A stretch of 64,000 nucleotides of DNA, taken from contig WIXG01000209.1 in NCBI GenBank assembly GCA_009869945.1, forward strand, positions 1 to 64,000. The letters run 5' to 3'. Position numbers and translations under genes: made by a program. The notes under the pieces were generated by a model. The model made no database searches, was not told the origin of the DNA, and saw only the letters and a list, made by a program, of their open reading frames with translations. The stretch comes from Mesaphorura yosii (taxonomy: Eukaryota > Arthropoda > Collembola > Poduromorpha > Tullbergiidae). Shown piece after piece: positions 1-13,709 of the stretch (position 1 is its first letter; each line of letters begins with the position of its first letter).

Positions 1-1081
1 ACCGCAACGCAAGCCTGCTCCTCATGAACAGCCACTTCTCGCTCACATTTCCCAGGCCGAATTTGCCGGATAATGTAGAAGTCGGAGGCATGCATTGTCG
101 ACCCGCCAAACCACTGCCAACAGTAAGTACAGTCAGTCATCCAGTTAAATTAAAACTCATTTTCAAATAATTTGACTGTAACAGGACTTGGAGGAATATT
201 TATCCGGCGCTGAGCACGGATTCGTCTACTTCAGCCTGGGCTCAATTGTCCAAGCGAAGGAGATGCCTGAAGAGACGAAGAACAAGTTCCTGAAAGTTTT
301 CTCAAAACTGAAGCAAAGAGTTATATGGAAATGGGAAGGAGAAATGACAGGACTTTCTCCGAATGTGCGAATTAGTAAATGGCTGCCTCAACAAGACATT
401 CTCGGACATAAGAACATTCGCGTGTTCATCACTCACGGAGGCCTGCTAAGCACCCAAGAAGCCATCTATCATGGCGTATCTCTACTGGGCTTGCCGCTGT
501 TCGCGGATCAGGACGTAAGATTTCTAATTCCGTTCCATAATGAGAAAGTCCTTCCATTTCACAAAATGTCCTTTCGTTTTTTTTTTAGCTAAACATGAAT
601 CAAGCCGAACAGAAAGGATACGCGCTGACGGCCGAAATCCTGGACCTGGATGAGAATGATTTTGAAATGAAACTAAATCGCCTTCTCAATGAACCATCGT
701 AAGTCTAAATTATTGGCTTGAGCTTGCGTTGTACTCGGCTAGAACATATTACAAGTACACGATTCCAACGATTTCAGGTTCTCACAGAAAGCAAAGTACC
801 TGTCTTCAGTTTTTCGGGATCAAACAGAAACTCCGCTGGAACGCGCGGTGTACTGGGTCGAGTACGTCTTGAGACACGGAGGTGCGCCACACTTGCGATC
901 AGCTGCGAGAGACTTAAATTTCTTCCAAGTGCATTCATTCGATGTACTTGGCGTCATGCTAGCAGTATTATTTTTAATTGTAGTGATTGTAGCTTGGAGT
1001 TGCAAGCTTTTGTACAGACGAGTTTGTGGCAGTAAGTCGAGGGAGGCTGCTGTTTTGAAGAGTTTTAAAAAGCACAATTAA
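1..1081 (+). CDS. UDP-glycosyltransferase, 3' part (window-edge partial)
   Basis: Membrane-bound UGT that transfers sugar from a UDP-sugar to small lipophilic acceptors in the ER lumen, used in detoxification. Exons read as 3-122, 185-514, 589-698 and 778-1081, all in frame. The N-terminal acceptor-binding half, with the signal peptide and catalytic His, lies left of the window. What is visible is the donor-binding half with the UGT signature ([17 protein letters not shown] then GLPLFADQD, near 415-514), the conserved [18 protein letters not shown] stretch, a C-terminal membrane helix (about 950-1010) and a cytosolic tail ending KKHN, a dilysine ER-retrieval signal of the KKxx type. AATAAA follows at 1104. 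It is a tandem paralogue of the next gene, closely similar throughout. Family call is secure; substrate cannot be read from sequence. Confidence 0.9.
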
Positions 1082-1659
1082 GAAAACTGAAGATTTAAAA
1101 ACGAATAAATTCTAAATATTTGCCAACAAATTACTGGTTACCCAAATTAATTGTAAAAATTGCGTATATTCTTTCTCTTGCACCTATTAAAGCAGTAAAC
1201 ATTGCTAAAACACTTAAAACTGGTATCTTATCTGTTGAGTGAGACAACATCACACGTGGTGCGGAAACACTTGAGTATTTACAAATGAATGACCCCGTTG
1301 AAGGGTTATTGTCATGTGGCGTCCTGTCCCGTGCTTACGACCACCAGTAGTGCTGTGAAGTAGCGCAGCGTTAATCTCAATCACGGCAACACGGGTTTGG
1401 ATCACATTGCTACTTCTATTGTTTCAATTCATCTATGCAAATGATCGATCGTGTGACGTAGTCGATCATGCTTCACGTTATCAGTGTCGATAGGCAACAG
1501 ATGCGCATGATCAATAACAGTCCTACGTGCGTCCCATGATTTCTCTCGGTACTTGACATTCGAATATATACAATCTGCTCATTCTTGCAGAGCATTAGTT
1601 CAAAGTGCAAAGGTAAACGTGAACATTCAAAAGCTACGCTACGACAGAAAAGTTTTAAA
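1082..1659. promoter_or_regulatory. Spacer between the two UGT genes, with candidate promoter
   Basis: No gene is seen here. The poly(A) signal of the upstream UGT is at 1104-1109. A TATA-like atatatac at about 1563-1570 sits roughly 95 bases before the start codon of the second UGT and is the best core-promoter candidate. Assignment rests on position and motif only. Confidence 0.35.
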
Positions 1660-3522
1660 ATGAAGTCCCCTTTCGTCTTGTCCTTATTGGTGCTGGGGTC
1701 ATTCGTTTCTTTAATATCAGGAGACAGAATTCTCGTGCTGAGTCCCATCGGCTCAAAGAGTCACAAGAATGTGTTTGATCCACTAGTTGAAGGTTTAGCC
1801 GCCAAGGGTCACCAACTATTCACAATCATGCCATACAAATCTTCAAAGCTTCCGTCTAACGTGAAGGAGATTGTCCCAGCCGCGTCGATGAACATGATGG
1901 ACGCGATTCCAGATCCGTTCGTCCTGAGGCGGAAAGGAGTGCTGGGAGGGATGATGTTCAACACATCATCTATGCACTCCATTTGTCATGAGGTGCATCA
2001 GAATGAAGAGTTTAAAGAGATGACAAGGAATCAGCACTATGACGTCATCATCACAAACGGATTCTTCAACTGCTACGATTGCCTGATTCATACACTGAAA
2101 GCACCCCACATCGTCGTCACAACCATGGCGGCACCGCCAGCAGTTGCACAGTACACAGGGAACTACCTGCCACAGTCGTTCGTGCCACACATATTCCTTG
2201 GATACTCAGACAGAATGAACTTCGGTCAACGACTAGTAAACACTGCCTTTGACATCATTGCGTCGCTGTACCTCATTCCTCGCTGGATGGGTGGGTGGGA
2301 AGAAATCTACAAAAAATATGTGGGGCAAGATTGTCCATCGATTGAGGAAATCAACGCCAACGTAAGCCTCATCCTTATGAACAGCTATTTCTCGTTAACC
2401 CATCCAAGGCCAAACCTGCCTGATAACGTTGAAGTTGGTGGAATGCACTGCCGGCCGGCCAAACCACTTCCAAAGGTAACCAATCAATTGCTAGATTGAA
2501 AGCTTGCAAGCCCTTGTACAAGCCACGATTAATTCCCACCTATAAACTTGTAGGACTTGGACGATTTTTTGTCTGGAGCGGAAAATGGTTTCATATTTTT
2601 CAGCTTGGGTTCAATCGTCCAGGCTCAAACGATGCCTGAGTCGACAAGAAAGGTATTCGTGAACGCCTTTTCCAAGCTGAAACAGAGAGTGATCTGGAAG
2701 TGGGAAGGCAACATGACGGATCTCCCACCAAACGTGCGCATAAGTAAATGGCTACCACAGCAGGACATTTTGGGTAAGCCAGCCATAGACAAAGGTTGTA
2801 GTCGCAAGATGAAAACTGCATTTAATAGCGTTGGCAAAACTCAGGACATCCAAACATTCGGGCATTTATTACTCATGGCGGATTGCTGAGCACGCAGGAG
2901 TCTGTGTATCACGGTGTACCTGTTTTGGGACTCCCTATTTTCGCGGACCAAGATGTAAGTACTCTATGTCATGATTCTTTCAACAATAATTTTACACGGC
3001 CACTTTGCCCACAGTTAAATATGAAGCAAGCGGAATATCAAGGCTATGCGCTGACAGTTGAAATCTTGGATTTGGACGCTTCCGATTTCGAGACCAAGTT
3101 GAAAAGAATTTTAGAAGAACCAAAGTAAGCTAAGCCGCAATCCCATTTTTGAGTAACTTGGCAGGCACTTAATTGCGTTCAAACCCTACAGATTTTATCA
3201 ACGTGCGAAAGAGCTGTCTTCCATATTTCGAGATCAGCTTCAAACTCCCGTCGAGCGTGCAGTATTTTGGGTCGAATACGTCCTGAGACATGGCGGAGCA
3301 CCACACCTGCGATCTGCAGCGAGAGACTTAAATTATTTCCAAGCCAAATCATACGATGTGCTCGGGGTGTTTTTAGCTGCTGCAATTATACTAATTTGGT
3401 TGACAATCCGAATTTGTAAATTTATTTTTAGGCGATTAGTCGGGTTTTTTGGCTACTGTCTCACTGGTACTAGCAGAAGCAAAGGCATGCATAAAAATAC
3501 GCCTGTTAAAAAGACTAATTGA
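1660..3522 (+). CDS. UDP-glycosyltransferase, complete
   Basis: Complete UGT of 528 residues, the usual family length. Exons 1660-2475, 2554-2773, 2845-2954, 3015-3124 and 3192-3522. I chose the ATG at 1660 because it opens directly into a signal peptide ([10 protein letters not shown] then a hydrophobic run to SLISG); an open frame continues upstream but adds only charged residues. The N-terminal half carries the catalytic-His region ([15 protein letters not shown]). The C-terminal half has the UDP-sugar signature ([26 protein letters not shown]), then a membrane helix and a tail ending KKTN, a KKxx ER-retrieval signal. The 71-base intron at 2774-2844 splits DILG from HPNI and is absent from the neighbouring UGT, where the same codons are contiguous. 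AATAAA occurs at 3556 and 3617. Function inferred from family: conjugation of xenobiotics or endogenous lipophiles. Confidence 0.92.
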
Positions 3523-3768
3523 CAGTGCATATAAGTTTAGTGGTAGATGTATGGAAATAAATCTGTAGGAAAGTTCATAGTTTGAAATAATTTTGTAATT
3601 TTTAACTGCGCAATGCAATAAAATGGATGTACTTTTATTTGAGCCGATCTCATTTCAATCCTGAACCAAGTTTCACTTGTGCGTCCGCGAAACCATTTGA
3701 TTTCAATCTCCCAAAGAATTATATCTAGCCTCATGTTGAAAGTTTTCTGAGTGTACAAATATCAGTAG

Positions 3769-5485
<1,717 letters not shown>

Positions 5486-7319
5486 CTTCCCAGCGTGTGA
5501 CAATCGCTGGGCAACAGAGCACTCCAACGCGGATATTGCTCGAAGAATATGCGGTTTGGCACACAACCTGCAAAATCATATGCGAAAATAGTGGAATAAC
5601 GGATTTAACCACAAGACAATCGGTTGGAGAATAAAAGAACAATTTCCGGGCATTCTGACTGACCTTCGCTGACATTCCCAGCGCGAGCACTACCTTTATT
5701 TGACTGAAATCACAATAAAATTGCAGGATTTAATAATGGTTCACACGAGTTCGCTTTATTACAACATTCCTGTTCGCTTACATAACTTGAATCAAATAAG
5801 CCAACACCAGGTATAATATTCTCTGATGCCCGTCTAATTTCTGACATCAAATCAGTGTGTAATTTACGCGTAACAGAGAATTCGTTCAATTTTATTCAAT
5901 TTTAGCTATTCGCCAGTTTACATCGACTCCGCTTCGAGTTTCAAGGATAACGCATAACACAGATTATTTTGAACAGTTATTTCAGGCTGGTAATTCACAT
6001 TTTAACTCACTGGTTTAAGCTTCTTTTGTACGTTCGTTATCTGGCCATGAGGACGGACCGGATGTTAAGTAGTTTTGCAAGATTTTAAACTTGACATGAC
6101 AATGGAATGCTAGAGATGTATTTTAATGCAAGCAGTTAACCTACTCTCGTACCGGCTCTTCTTCCTTTACTTGACTTCCGACACTTCTCAGCATTATTTT
6201 TTGCGAATCTGCGATTCTCATTTTCCCATAAAAGCTCACGTCTTGATTATTAAAGTGGAAATTATGCAGGATAAATGCCAAGTTCATGCATGCAGCGGGT
6301 GGTTAGCTTAAACCCAACGTGACAAAGTTATCAACTTCGCGTTCATGTTATTTATTCGAAAGTCTTTGCTTTTGGTGAAAAACAAGACTCGAGATCTTTG
6401 AAAACATTTCATTTCTGTGCTTGAACGTTCTGACTTAATTCAACTGAGACGTGAGTTGGTTGGTGAAATTCCCATTCGTCGGTATATCGCTTGAGTTGCA
6501 GTATTTTCTGATATTCGACTGCGGTAGATACTTTGCGGCCGGATGATACTTATATCATCTCTGACCTGGTATTACAATTATGTGCAACTGCCTTGACATA
6601 CACTGAATTTGATTTTAACTTACGTCTAATCAACCATTTTCAGCTCATTGGTGCATGAATTTGCGTACGCAAGACTTTACCGGATACATAATCACCATCG
6701 CCAGTTGAATCTCCACGCAGTAGAAAGCGCACAAAGGATCACAAGAGGATGAAGTTGAAGCATCTCAACGGTATAGCGATCTTCTGGAACTTCTGAGTTC
6801 ATGTGAGTTCGAAATCTTTCTTACATTTACGCAGAGGTCTGGACGGGGGCGAGACGGGAAGTGTTTACTTCACGTTCACGTATAGTTCTGTATTCAGTTC
6901 CATTACCATTCACTTTCAGTTCCATTCCTATGAGCATAGGAAGGGATGGTCACATTTTAAGCACGGGCAAGAGCAAGAGCAAAAGCAGAATCGAATCTGA
7001 TGTTTATTTTGAGAAAAGGGAAACCGAGCTTAGCGTTCACAGTGAACAAGACGCATACTCAAGATCAAAAGGGTTTACATTATTTATAACATCGCTCTTA
7101 TTAATTCAAGTCGGATTGCATCGGGTGTCGGGTCAAAAATCTTCATTTTGCCCCAATCTTCTTTCAACTTTCAACTGCTACTATTTATCTTTAATTTCAT
7201 GTAATCAGTTGCCTGTTCCAATCCAAAAAGTCATGGTGCGTTTAATTTTTACAGAATAACATCCTAGAAAACTTTTGAGCTCGGATTGTGCCAGTATACT
7301 ACAAACCGCAACCGTAACA
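5486..7319. other. Intergenic, DUS2 to P4HA
   Basis: The DUS2 poly(A) signal lies at 5714-5719. The rest is AT-rich sequence with no open frame that shows splice-consistent coding or a recognisable family. Frames of 60-130 codons between 6800 and 7260 overlap each other and resemble nothing known. The last few hundred bases presumably hold the P4HA promoter and leader, but I see no clear TATA box. Confidence 0.4.
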
Positions 7320-9591
7320 ATGAAGTCTTTAGTCATTTCATCTGTGATTCTTTCACTGCTCCTACAAGTTCAGACCACCACCTCAGAGTCCGGTGATCTT
7401 TTCACCGCACAGGTTGAGCTAGAAAGTCTCATCGTCACAGAGCAGTCAGTTATCGAAGCCTTTGAGATATATCTGTCCAAAGAGCAAATTCGTCTCGACG
7501 AAATACGTCGGAGACTTGTGCCGTACGTGGAACATGCCCGGCAGTCACCACCGGAAGTTGTCTCAAACCCAATTAACGCGTTCCTACTTCTCAAAGAATT
7601 GTCCGTGGATTTGGACGATTTGATTTCATTATCGGACTATCGTACGAACGCCGTTGGTAAGTTGCCTCTACATGGGCTTTATGCTCTCCCACAAACAGTT
7701 TCGGTGGCGAGATGCGACTAACGCATTAATGTGTGCTTAGATTTAAGAAATACAATTGACGCACTGAAGGAGACTCAGAAGTTTCCGAGTTCAGAAGACC
7801 TCACTGGCGCAGCGTCAGCACTCACAAGGTAAGAGAATAGATAGCCACTTGAGTTTGAGTTTGAGCCGATCGATCGATTTCTCATTTAAAGCCGATTCAT
7901 GAATCTTTATGCATCTCTTTATGAATCATGGACACCTTGGGTTTTCAGACTTCAAGACACATACCTACTGGACACAAAAGCAATGGCGGGAGGAGACCTT
8001 GATGGGCATTGCTGTGCTTCTAAGTTCAGTGGTAGGTCAATGCGTCATTGGTCATGCTTAATGCGAACACAATCTGAACTAGCTTTATTCTTTCGTTAGC
8101 TGACGACTGCTTTGAAGTTGGTCGACAAATGTACAATTCTGGTGATCACGAGCATACCGTCATGTGGATGAGTGAAGCCCTACACAAAACTTATGAAGCT
8201 CAAAGTAACTCAACAAACGTCGGGCCATATCGTCACACCGTCTCAGAAGCTGACATTCTGGAGTACCTCGCATTCTCCACATATCAGAAGGGTGAAATAT
8301 CAAATGCAATCACTCTCACACAGAGATTGTTAGATCTTGAGCCCAATCATCCAAGAGCCGTGGGAAACGTCGCGCACTATAACAAACTCTTGAGCAACCG
8401 GATGGGTGAAGATGGACAAGAGTCTGATCAGGTTATAATTAAGAAACATATCAAATGTGATAGTGAGATCATTAGGAGTTTCACACAGTTATGTTGATTC
8501 ATAGACCTTTACAGTAAGAGAAAAGCGTGCCGATAAGGTCGGGTTCGAAAAGGCCAAATACGAAGCGCTGTGTCGTGGAGAAGATCAGCAAGTCCAGACC
8601 GGAACTAAATGTCAATACGTGACGAAAGGTCAACCATACTTTCTCATTGGCCCACTCAAACAAGAATTGATGAATGTGAAGCCAGCGATTTACTTTTACC
8701 ATGATGTCATATTTGACTCTGAAATTAAACTGATCAAGGAGCTGGCACAGCCTCGAGTAAGTGGTTGACGTGCTTGGCATGTGAATATGACCTTGACGTT
8801 GACTCACATACTGCTGCAATTCCAGTTTAAACGAGCGACAGTGCACAATCATGCAACGGGAGAACTGGTGACCGCAAATTACAGAATAAGCAAATCCGCA
8901 TGGTTGCAAGCAAAGGACCACGAAGTTGTGGAAAGAGTAAACCGACGAATCTCACTCGCAACCGGGTTGGAGCTGGCAACTGCAGAAGAACTTCAAGTTG
9001 TAAACTATGGACTTGGTGGTCACTACGAACCACATTACGACTTTGCAAGGGTAGTGCAAAGAAAATGATATTGAACGGGTATTAATTACATTTTGTACCT
9101 TCAGAGGGACGAAAAGGACGCATTTAAATCGCTTGGGACTGGAAATCGGATTGCCACTTTCATGTTTTACATGAGTGATGTGGAAGCTGGAGGAGCAACA
9201 GTTTTCCCACAAGTATGTCTCTTTGCTTTAGATTAGAACAAGCACTTAGCTCATTTAATCTTATGTTCTTCACACGTCAAATTATTCAGGTCAGTCTCAC
9301 ATTGTGGCCGAGGAAGGGGTCCGCAGCCTTCTGGTTCAATTTGTTTGAAGACGGTGTCGGTGACTACCTTACTCGTCATGCAGCATGTCCCGTACTGCTT
9401 GGGTCTAAATGGGGTATGTTAAACGAGGCCTTCGGAGCCATGTAAATCAGGCCCTGTTCCCGAACGATTTTCTTTTGAACTGCACGATCCTCTTTTGTGT
9501 AGTATCAAATAAATGGATCCATGAACGTGGACAAGAATTCAAGCGACCCTGCGGTTTGAAACCGTCTGTGGGAAGACTCTACGAGCAGTAA
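7320..9591 (+). CDS. P4HA: Collagen prolyl 4-hydroxylase, alpha subunit
   Basis: ER-lumen 2-oxoglutarate/Fe(II) dioxygenase subunit that, paired with protein disulfide isomerase, hydroxylates prolines in collagen-like chains. Nine exons: 7320-7656, 7741-7828, 7949-8031, 8100-8462, 8515-8756, 8826-9050, 9105-9212, 9290-9413, 9503-9591, giving 552 residues against about 534 in human P4HA1. A signal peptide opens at MKSLVISS; an upstream in-frame Met at 7275 is less likely because it precedes rather than starts the hydrophobic run. The N-terminal dimerisation and peptide-binding TPR-like domain is followed by the catalytic domain with iron ligands H441 and D443 (EPHYDFAR) and H512, plus the 2-oxoglutarate lysine K522 (RHAACPVLLGSKW). 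The exon 4 to 5 junction keeps frame only with the gtgaga donor at 8463. No KDEL, as is normal for the alpha subunit. AATAAA at 10041. Confidence 0.95.
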
Positions 9592-10164
9592 CTTCTTCGT
9601 TGGGTGCGGACAGCAGTCTTTCGACGAGTGTGACAAGACTTCTCTTTACTGCCATCTTGTTACCGTTATTATTTTTTAGCTCTTCTTTCTACTATTCATT
9701 GTTTGCTAAATTATTAACTATAGCATGCCTGTGGAGCTTGTAGACTTTGGTGAAAGCGCCATTGCTAAAATACCAAAGTTTTCACAATTTGTATTCATTC
9801 AAACGTGTAAGATCTCTTGACATCACAACATCTTGAATGTGCCAAAATAATTAACATGTTACGAGAAAGGCCATTGAAATGTGAACGGGGTAAGTTGTAT
9901 GTATCACGTGCGAAAGGCTTCTTGACGGTCACAAAAGTAATCTTGCCAAAGTACTGAGTTCTCACAACTATTAAGTAGATTTAGTTTTAATGGAAAAACG
10001 ATCGTCCGACGACTGAGATAATCATCCTAACTTAAGTTGAAATAAATATTCGTAAAATGCGTTGAAGATCACATTGTTCTCATCATCTCATCATTGCTAG
10101 AATCCGGGCCTGCACAAATCTCCGAAGACTAACCTGGAATTTCAGCACCCATGGTCCCACCATT
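9592..10164. other. 3' flank of P4HA
   Basis: Holds the P4HA 3' untranslated region, with AATAAA at 10041-10046. Past that signal it enters the end of the unresolved minus-strand gene. I see no further gene. Confidence 0.5.
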
Positions 10165-10619
10165 TCAGAAAATACCACCAGACTTTCGATAAGGAGACAA
10201 ACGCGTCCAAAATATATGTTCTGATGACTTGGCGAGTGGTAACGGGACACCTGCGAGAACAAATGAAATGAAATCAAAGCGTCAAGCATTTATGAGCCAG
10301 TAACAGTTTGAGTTTTGCGAGCCTCACCGTCGTCTAGGAAGGAATTTCTGTTTCCGACGACCCATGAATCTCGACCTACCATCCCATTTGTGCTGCTCGT
10401 AGCCGACACGGGCCTGAATGAAAATATAAAAATGTTATTTAAAGTTTTTAGTTTCAAAGTGCCGAGTATGCGGCTTGCCTTTTTTGCTTCAAGTACAAGA
10501 TCTGACTGTCGGCTTTCCTGACCCCTGAAATGGAGTCTCGATCAAGCGTAAGGGCACTTGTGGACAAAAAAATTGTGCTCGTGTAATATTTTTTGGTTTC
10601 TACTTCAATATTTTCAAAC
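10165..10619 (-). other. Coding-like small exons, parent gene unresolved
   Basis: Three minus-strand segments, 10619-10497, 10413-10328 and 10250-10165, are each bounded by plausible acceptors (cttgcag, attcag, ctcgcag) and donors (gtactt, gtgagg). They join in one frame to about 98 residues starting FENIEVETKKYYTSTIF and ending SPYRKSGGIF followed by TGA. They may be the true 3' exons of the upstream helical-protein gene, reached through a short 25-base exon ending at the gtaagt donor at 10684, or part of a separate small gene. A second frame is also open in the last two segments, so the reading frame itself is not certain. No homology recognised. Confidence 0.35.
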
Positions 10620-10718
10620 CTGCAAGAGGAACGATTGCACGAATGTGTGAATGTCGAAGTCAATGAACTGTCCATGGCACTTACAATCTCAGTGCGATAT
10701 TCTTGTCGACTTCGATTG

Positions 10719-12219
10719 TCAGTTAGACAACATGCCCACTGATCGGTGGCCGCAAGAACGCATATTTTCAAACGGCAGTAGCTTGGCAAAAATGGATCCC
10801 CTGCTTGTTCTCGGCCTTAGCGATTTCGGGACAAATTTTTCTAGCAGAAAGTTTCTCTTGTCTTTGGGCGCTCCGTATTTTACAACTTGTTCAAGGTGAT
10901 TGATGTGAAAGTACGGATACGCCCAGATTTTCCTTTGGTGATTGATTGCTTCCAGGGCGAGCAGAATCCATCTTACATTCTGGTGCATTCGATCCAACCT
11001 GTCACGACTCTCCGTAATCTTTCGGAGCAGCCTTTGTAGGGACGTTTGAAGGTCACGTGAGCATGTTGCGGAAGAGAAATTGGAACCGTTGCGCATTCGC
11101 TTGGCTTCTTCGAGAAATCTTGGCACAGTGTAGGACTGGAGCTTGTACAGCGAGTGTTTGTACGACTGATTAATCTCTAGCTTGCCCACACCTTTGAAAC
11201 CAGTATTCAACTTGTGAAATATTCTGTCCAGTAAAACGTTAGTCAGCAAGATCTTCTGTTGAGTTCCTAGTCTTTGAGTCTGGGTTTCAACGATTCTAGA
11301 CTGCTCGTCCACAGTTTGCAACGTGACATCGTGCTTCTTCCCGATAATGAAAGTTAGGAGAGACACGGACCTTGGAACTTGAGCCGTTGTAGCAGATGAA
11401 TTTTGTGTAAGCTCGGATTTGTCAGATTCTGACACCACGATTTGGGTCGCGACTGTCGAAGCTCCGTCACTCTTGCGACTTGACCTCTCGACATCCAGGA
11501 TATCTTTGTAGACATAACTATCGAGTTCTTGAAGTACGGGCTTCAGTGTCTTTAACTGCTGGAGCCCCTTTTCGACCATGTTCAAAATTGTGACGCACAA
11601 ATCCGCCACGCGTGAAAGCGAGCCAAACACGGAAAGCAGTACTTTGTAAACGTCTTTTGGTTCCGGCTCAATCCAAGACACGTGGACGCCAACCAGGTAC
11701 AAAAGAGTTGTGATGTTAACCATGTCGTAATTCTCGAGTTGAGTTAATTCTCGAGAAGGTGCGATGATTGCGTTTGATGCGACTTCAAAGACGAACTCAC
11801 ATTTCTCGACGACCGCCACAATTTCTTTGGTCAAACCAATAAATTCTTTCTGCCAACTTGGTACTTGAGATCTGCCTTGAGATGTTGGCTTTGCGCTCTT
11901 CACAAGCGTATTCCCCTTCGACGTTTGAGAGTAGCGTGAACACGTGGACAACGTGTCAGATTTGCCGTGGCCTAATTTTCGAGGAAACCAAATGTTAGGT
12001 TATGCACCTCAAACAGCCACTGAATTAAGCAACCCTGAAAGTACCGTCAAGTCTCGAAGGATCGTCGTACGCAACCACGACTTTTGACCGGGTGGAGTCA
12101 TTCTTCAAGCGTAGGAATTCGACGGTCAAATTATCGGCCTCAGTTTCTTCTGTTCCGCGGGCTTTATATCGCCTAGCGCCTCGTCTGTCCACCAGCGCAC
12201 CCTCTGACTCTGATTGCAT
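10719..12219 (-). CDS. Unrecognised helical protein
   Basis: Two exons are supported: 12219-12045 and 11971-10719, joined by a 73-base GT-AG intron that keeps frame, giving 475 residues if the TGA at 10719 is the true end. I do not recognise a family. The N-terminal 60 residues are charged (MQSESEGALVDRRGARRYK). The rest reads as long amphipathic helices with many Leu/Val/Ile heptad-like spacings, a Ser/Thr-rich break near residue 230 and a basic C-terminus. No signal peptide or membrane helix is evident. The start at 12219 is the first Met in the exon, but a tag just before it could be a splice acceptor, so further 5' exons are possible. The 3' end is also uncertain, because coding-like exons follow at 10619-10165. 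The second exon alone is a 1.25 kb open frame, too long to be chance. Confidence 0.6.
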
Positions 12220-12832
12220 GCCCTACAATATGATAAACACGAGTCATATTGTACTGCCAATCACTTGCTTCCCCTTTGAGCTTTATTAATTTTGAACCAT
12301 TATCTCCACGTCTCCTTTAAATGAAGCCATTGGGAATTGCAGCGATTGACAAGACAGACTTGTCCCGGCCGCAATTTCTTCCATATTTCTCTTCGGTGGG
12401 TTCAAGGTATCTGGTGAAATTTAAAACCAATTTAGTAGGACAAAGATATGATATGACAATTTTGTCAATGGAGAGTTGGGTAGAATTTGGACAGATAAAT
12501 TATGTGAGAAAGAGAAAGAACCGGCGAGCAGTAAATTGCTAAGCTGTTTTATTTTAGCCTTGATCAAAGGATTTATAGGCATGTTACCACGTCATGTCAT
12601 CAACTCATTCTAAATTATATCATCGAATGCGACTTCATTAAAAAGATGAGTCCTTGTCATGCATCGAAATAAAGGTTGGTTCCTGTTTCTGAAAACATGA
12701 AGTCCATCTCCGTATTTATTTATGGATTCGATACATTCAGCAATTAACAATTAAATTCAGAGTGTAGGCTTTTTATTAAATGTTAAATAAATTATATGGG
12801 AATAGAAAACTCGACAAAGATTAGTGGCTGGT
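12220..12832. other. Spacer between helical-protein gene and coatomer zeta
   Basis: No gene supported. It should contain the promoter of the minus-strand gene to the left and the 3' end of coatomer zeta to the right; tttatt at about 12771 is AATAAA on the minus strand and fits as the coatomer poly(A) signal. A plus-strand AATAAA at 12668 has no gene I can attach to it. Confidence 0.4.
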
Positions 12833-13709
12833 CTACTTCAATAAACTCCATTTCAGCTGCTCTTTCGCAGATTGAAGAACCTGATAATAGTAGAACGCAA
12901 ATTATTAGCACTTCCTAGCAATTATTAAACTAATCTGTCGACTCCTGAATCTTAAAGGCTTGACGATAACCAACCTGTGCAACAGTTTGCTCGCCGATGG
13001 GAATGTCATCAGACCTCAATGCAACGCGCTGACAAACGGAGTTAGGATCAGCTTCCAAGATCACACTGAGAGATTAGAAATACATTATGATTGTCCGTAT
13101 TGTACATATTTGCTGCACAACTCCTGGGTTTAATTAATACTTACCCTCCATCGCAAATTTCATCCATTGCCAGCATAACCACGTCAAGATTTTCCATCAA
13201 GTTTCGCTTTTCTACATTTTTTCTCAAGATTTGACTGACTGAATCGTACATACAGTGAAGGACTGACATCAGAATTAGCTGCGCAGAAGATAGGAAGAGT
13301 AAAAAGCAAATTAGGTGATTGAAATCAGGCAGTTATTAAAATATTTAGCCAAGGGTAAGACATAACTTACCTCATTGTCATTGCAAGACCCCATGACGTA
13401 AAAGAACAAATCCACATTGCTTTTGTAAACGCACGTTAGGCCGTCGAGAAGAATTACTTCGGAATTGGCACGGTGAGTTTTTGTAAACAGGTTCTTTTCA
13501 AAAGTCTTCTGTTCTTTTACGGTAGGAAATATAGACGAATCGTAATACTTGGCAAAGATGCGGTTGCCATCATTGTCCATGATGATCATTCCTTTGACAA
13601 TGTAAAGAGTAGGTTCCTGCATTTAGGAGTTATTTCTAATAAAACCAAGCACTAAAAGATCGTAATTCAGATTATTGCTTGTGAAACTTACCAAAAGCGA
13701 ACCCTCCAT
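12833..13709 (-). CDS. COPZ1: Coatomer subunit zeta
   Basis: Small adaptor subunit of the COPI coat, which pairs with gamma-COP and drives Golgi-to-ER vesicle traffic. Five exons on the minus strand: 13709-13692, 13616-13371, 13278-13145, 13065-12975 and 12880-12833, giving 178 residues (human COPZ1 is 177). The first exon codes only MEGSLL; the second starts [10 protein letters not shown] and carries the longin-like core ([42 protein letters not shown]). The third has [15 protein letters not shown] and MDEICDGG; the last ends [11 protein letters not shown]. Every junction falls where the vertebrate protein continues without gap. Head to head with FIG4 across a 671-base spacer. Confidence 0.95.

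Noticed and set aside
820-1077. Minus-strand open frame of 85 codons under the UGT last exon
   Set aside because: Mirrors the conserved plus-strand UGT exon exactly; a shadow frame.
6803-7259. Overlapping plus-strand frames before P4HA
   Set aside because: Two frames overlap each other, neither leads into the P4HA signal peptide in frame, and no family is recognised.
12025-12044. Continuation of the 12219 frame to a stop at 12025 as an independent 64-residue protein
   Set aside because: The gtactt donor at 12044 joins it in frame to the long downstream exon, which explains the frame better than a separate microprotein.
12668-12673. Plus-strand AATAAA after a 73-codon frame at 12321-12542
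   Set aside because: The frame has no splice context, no homology and weak composition; the hexamer is common in AT-rich DNA.
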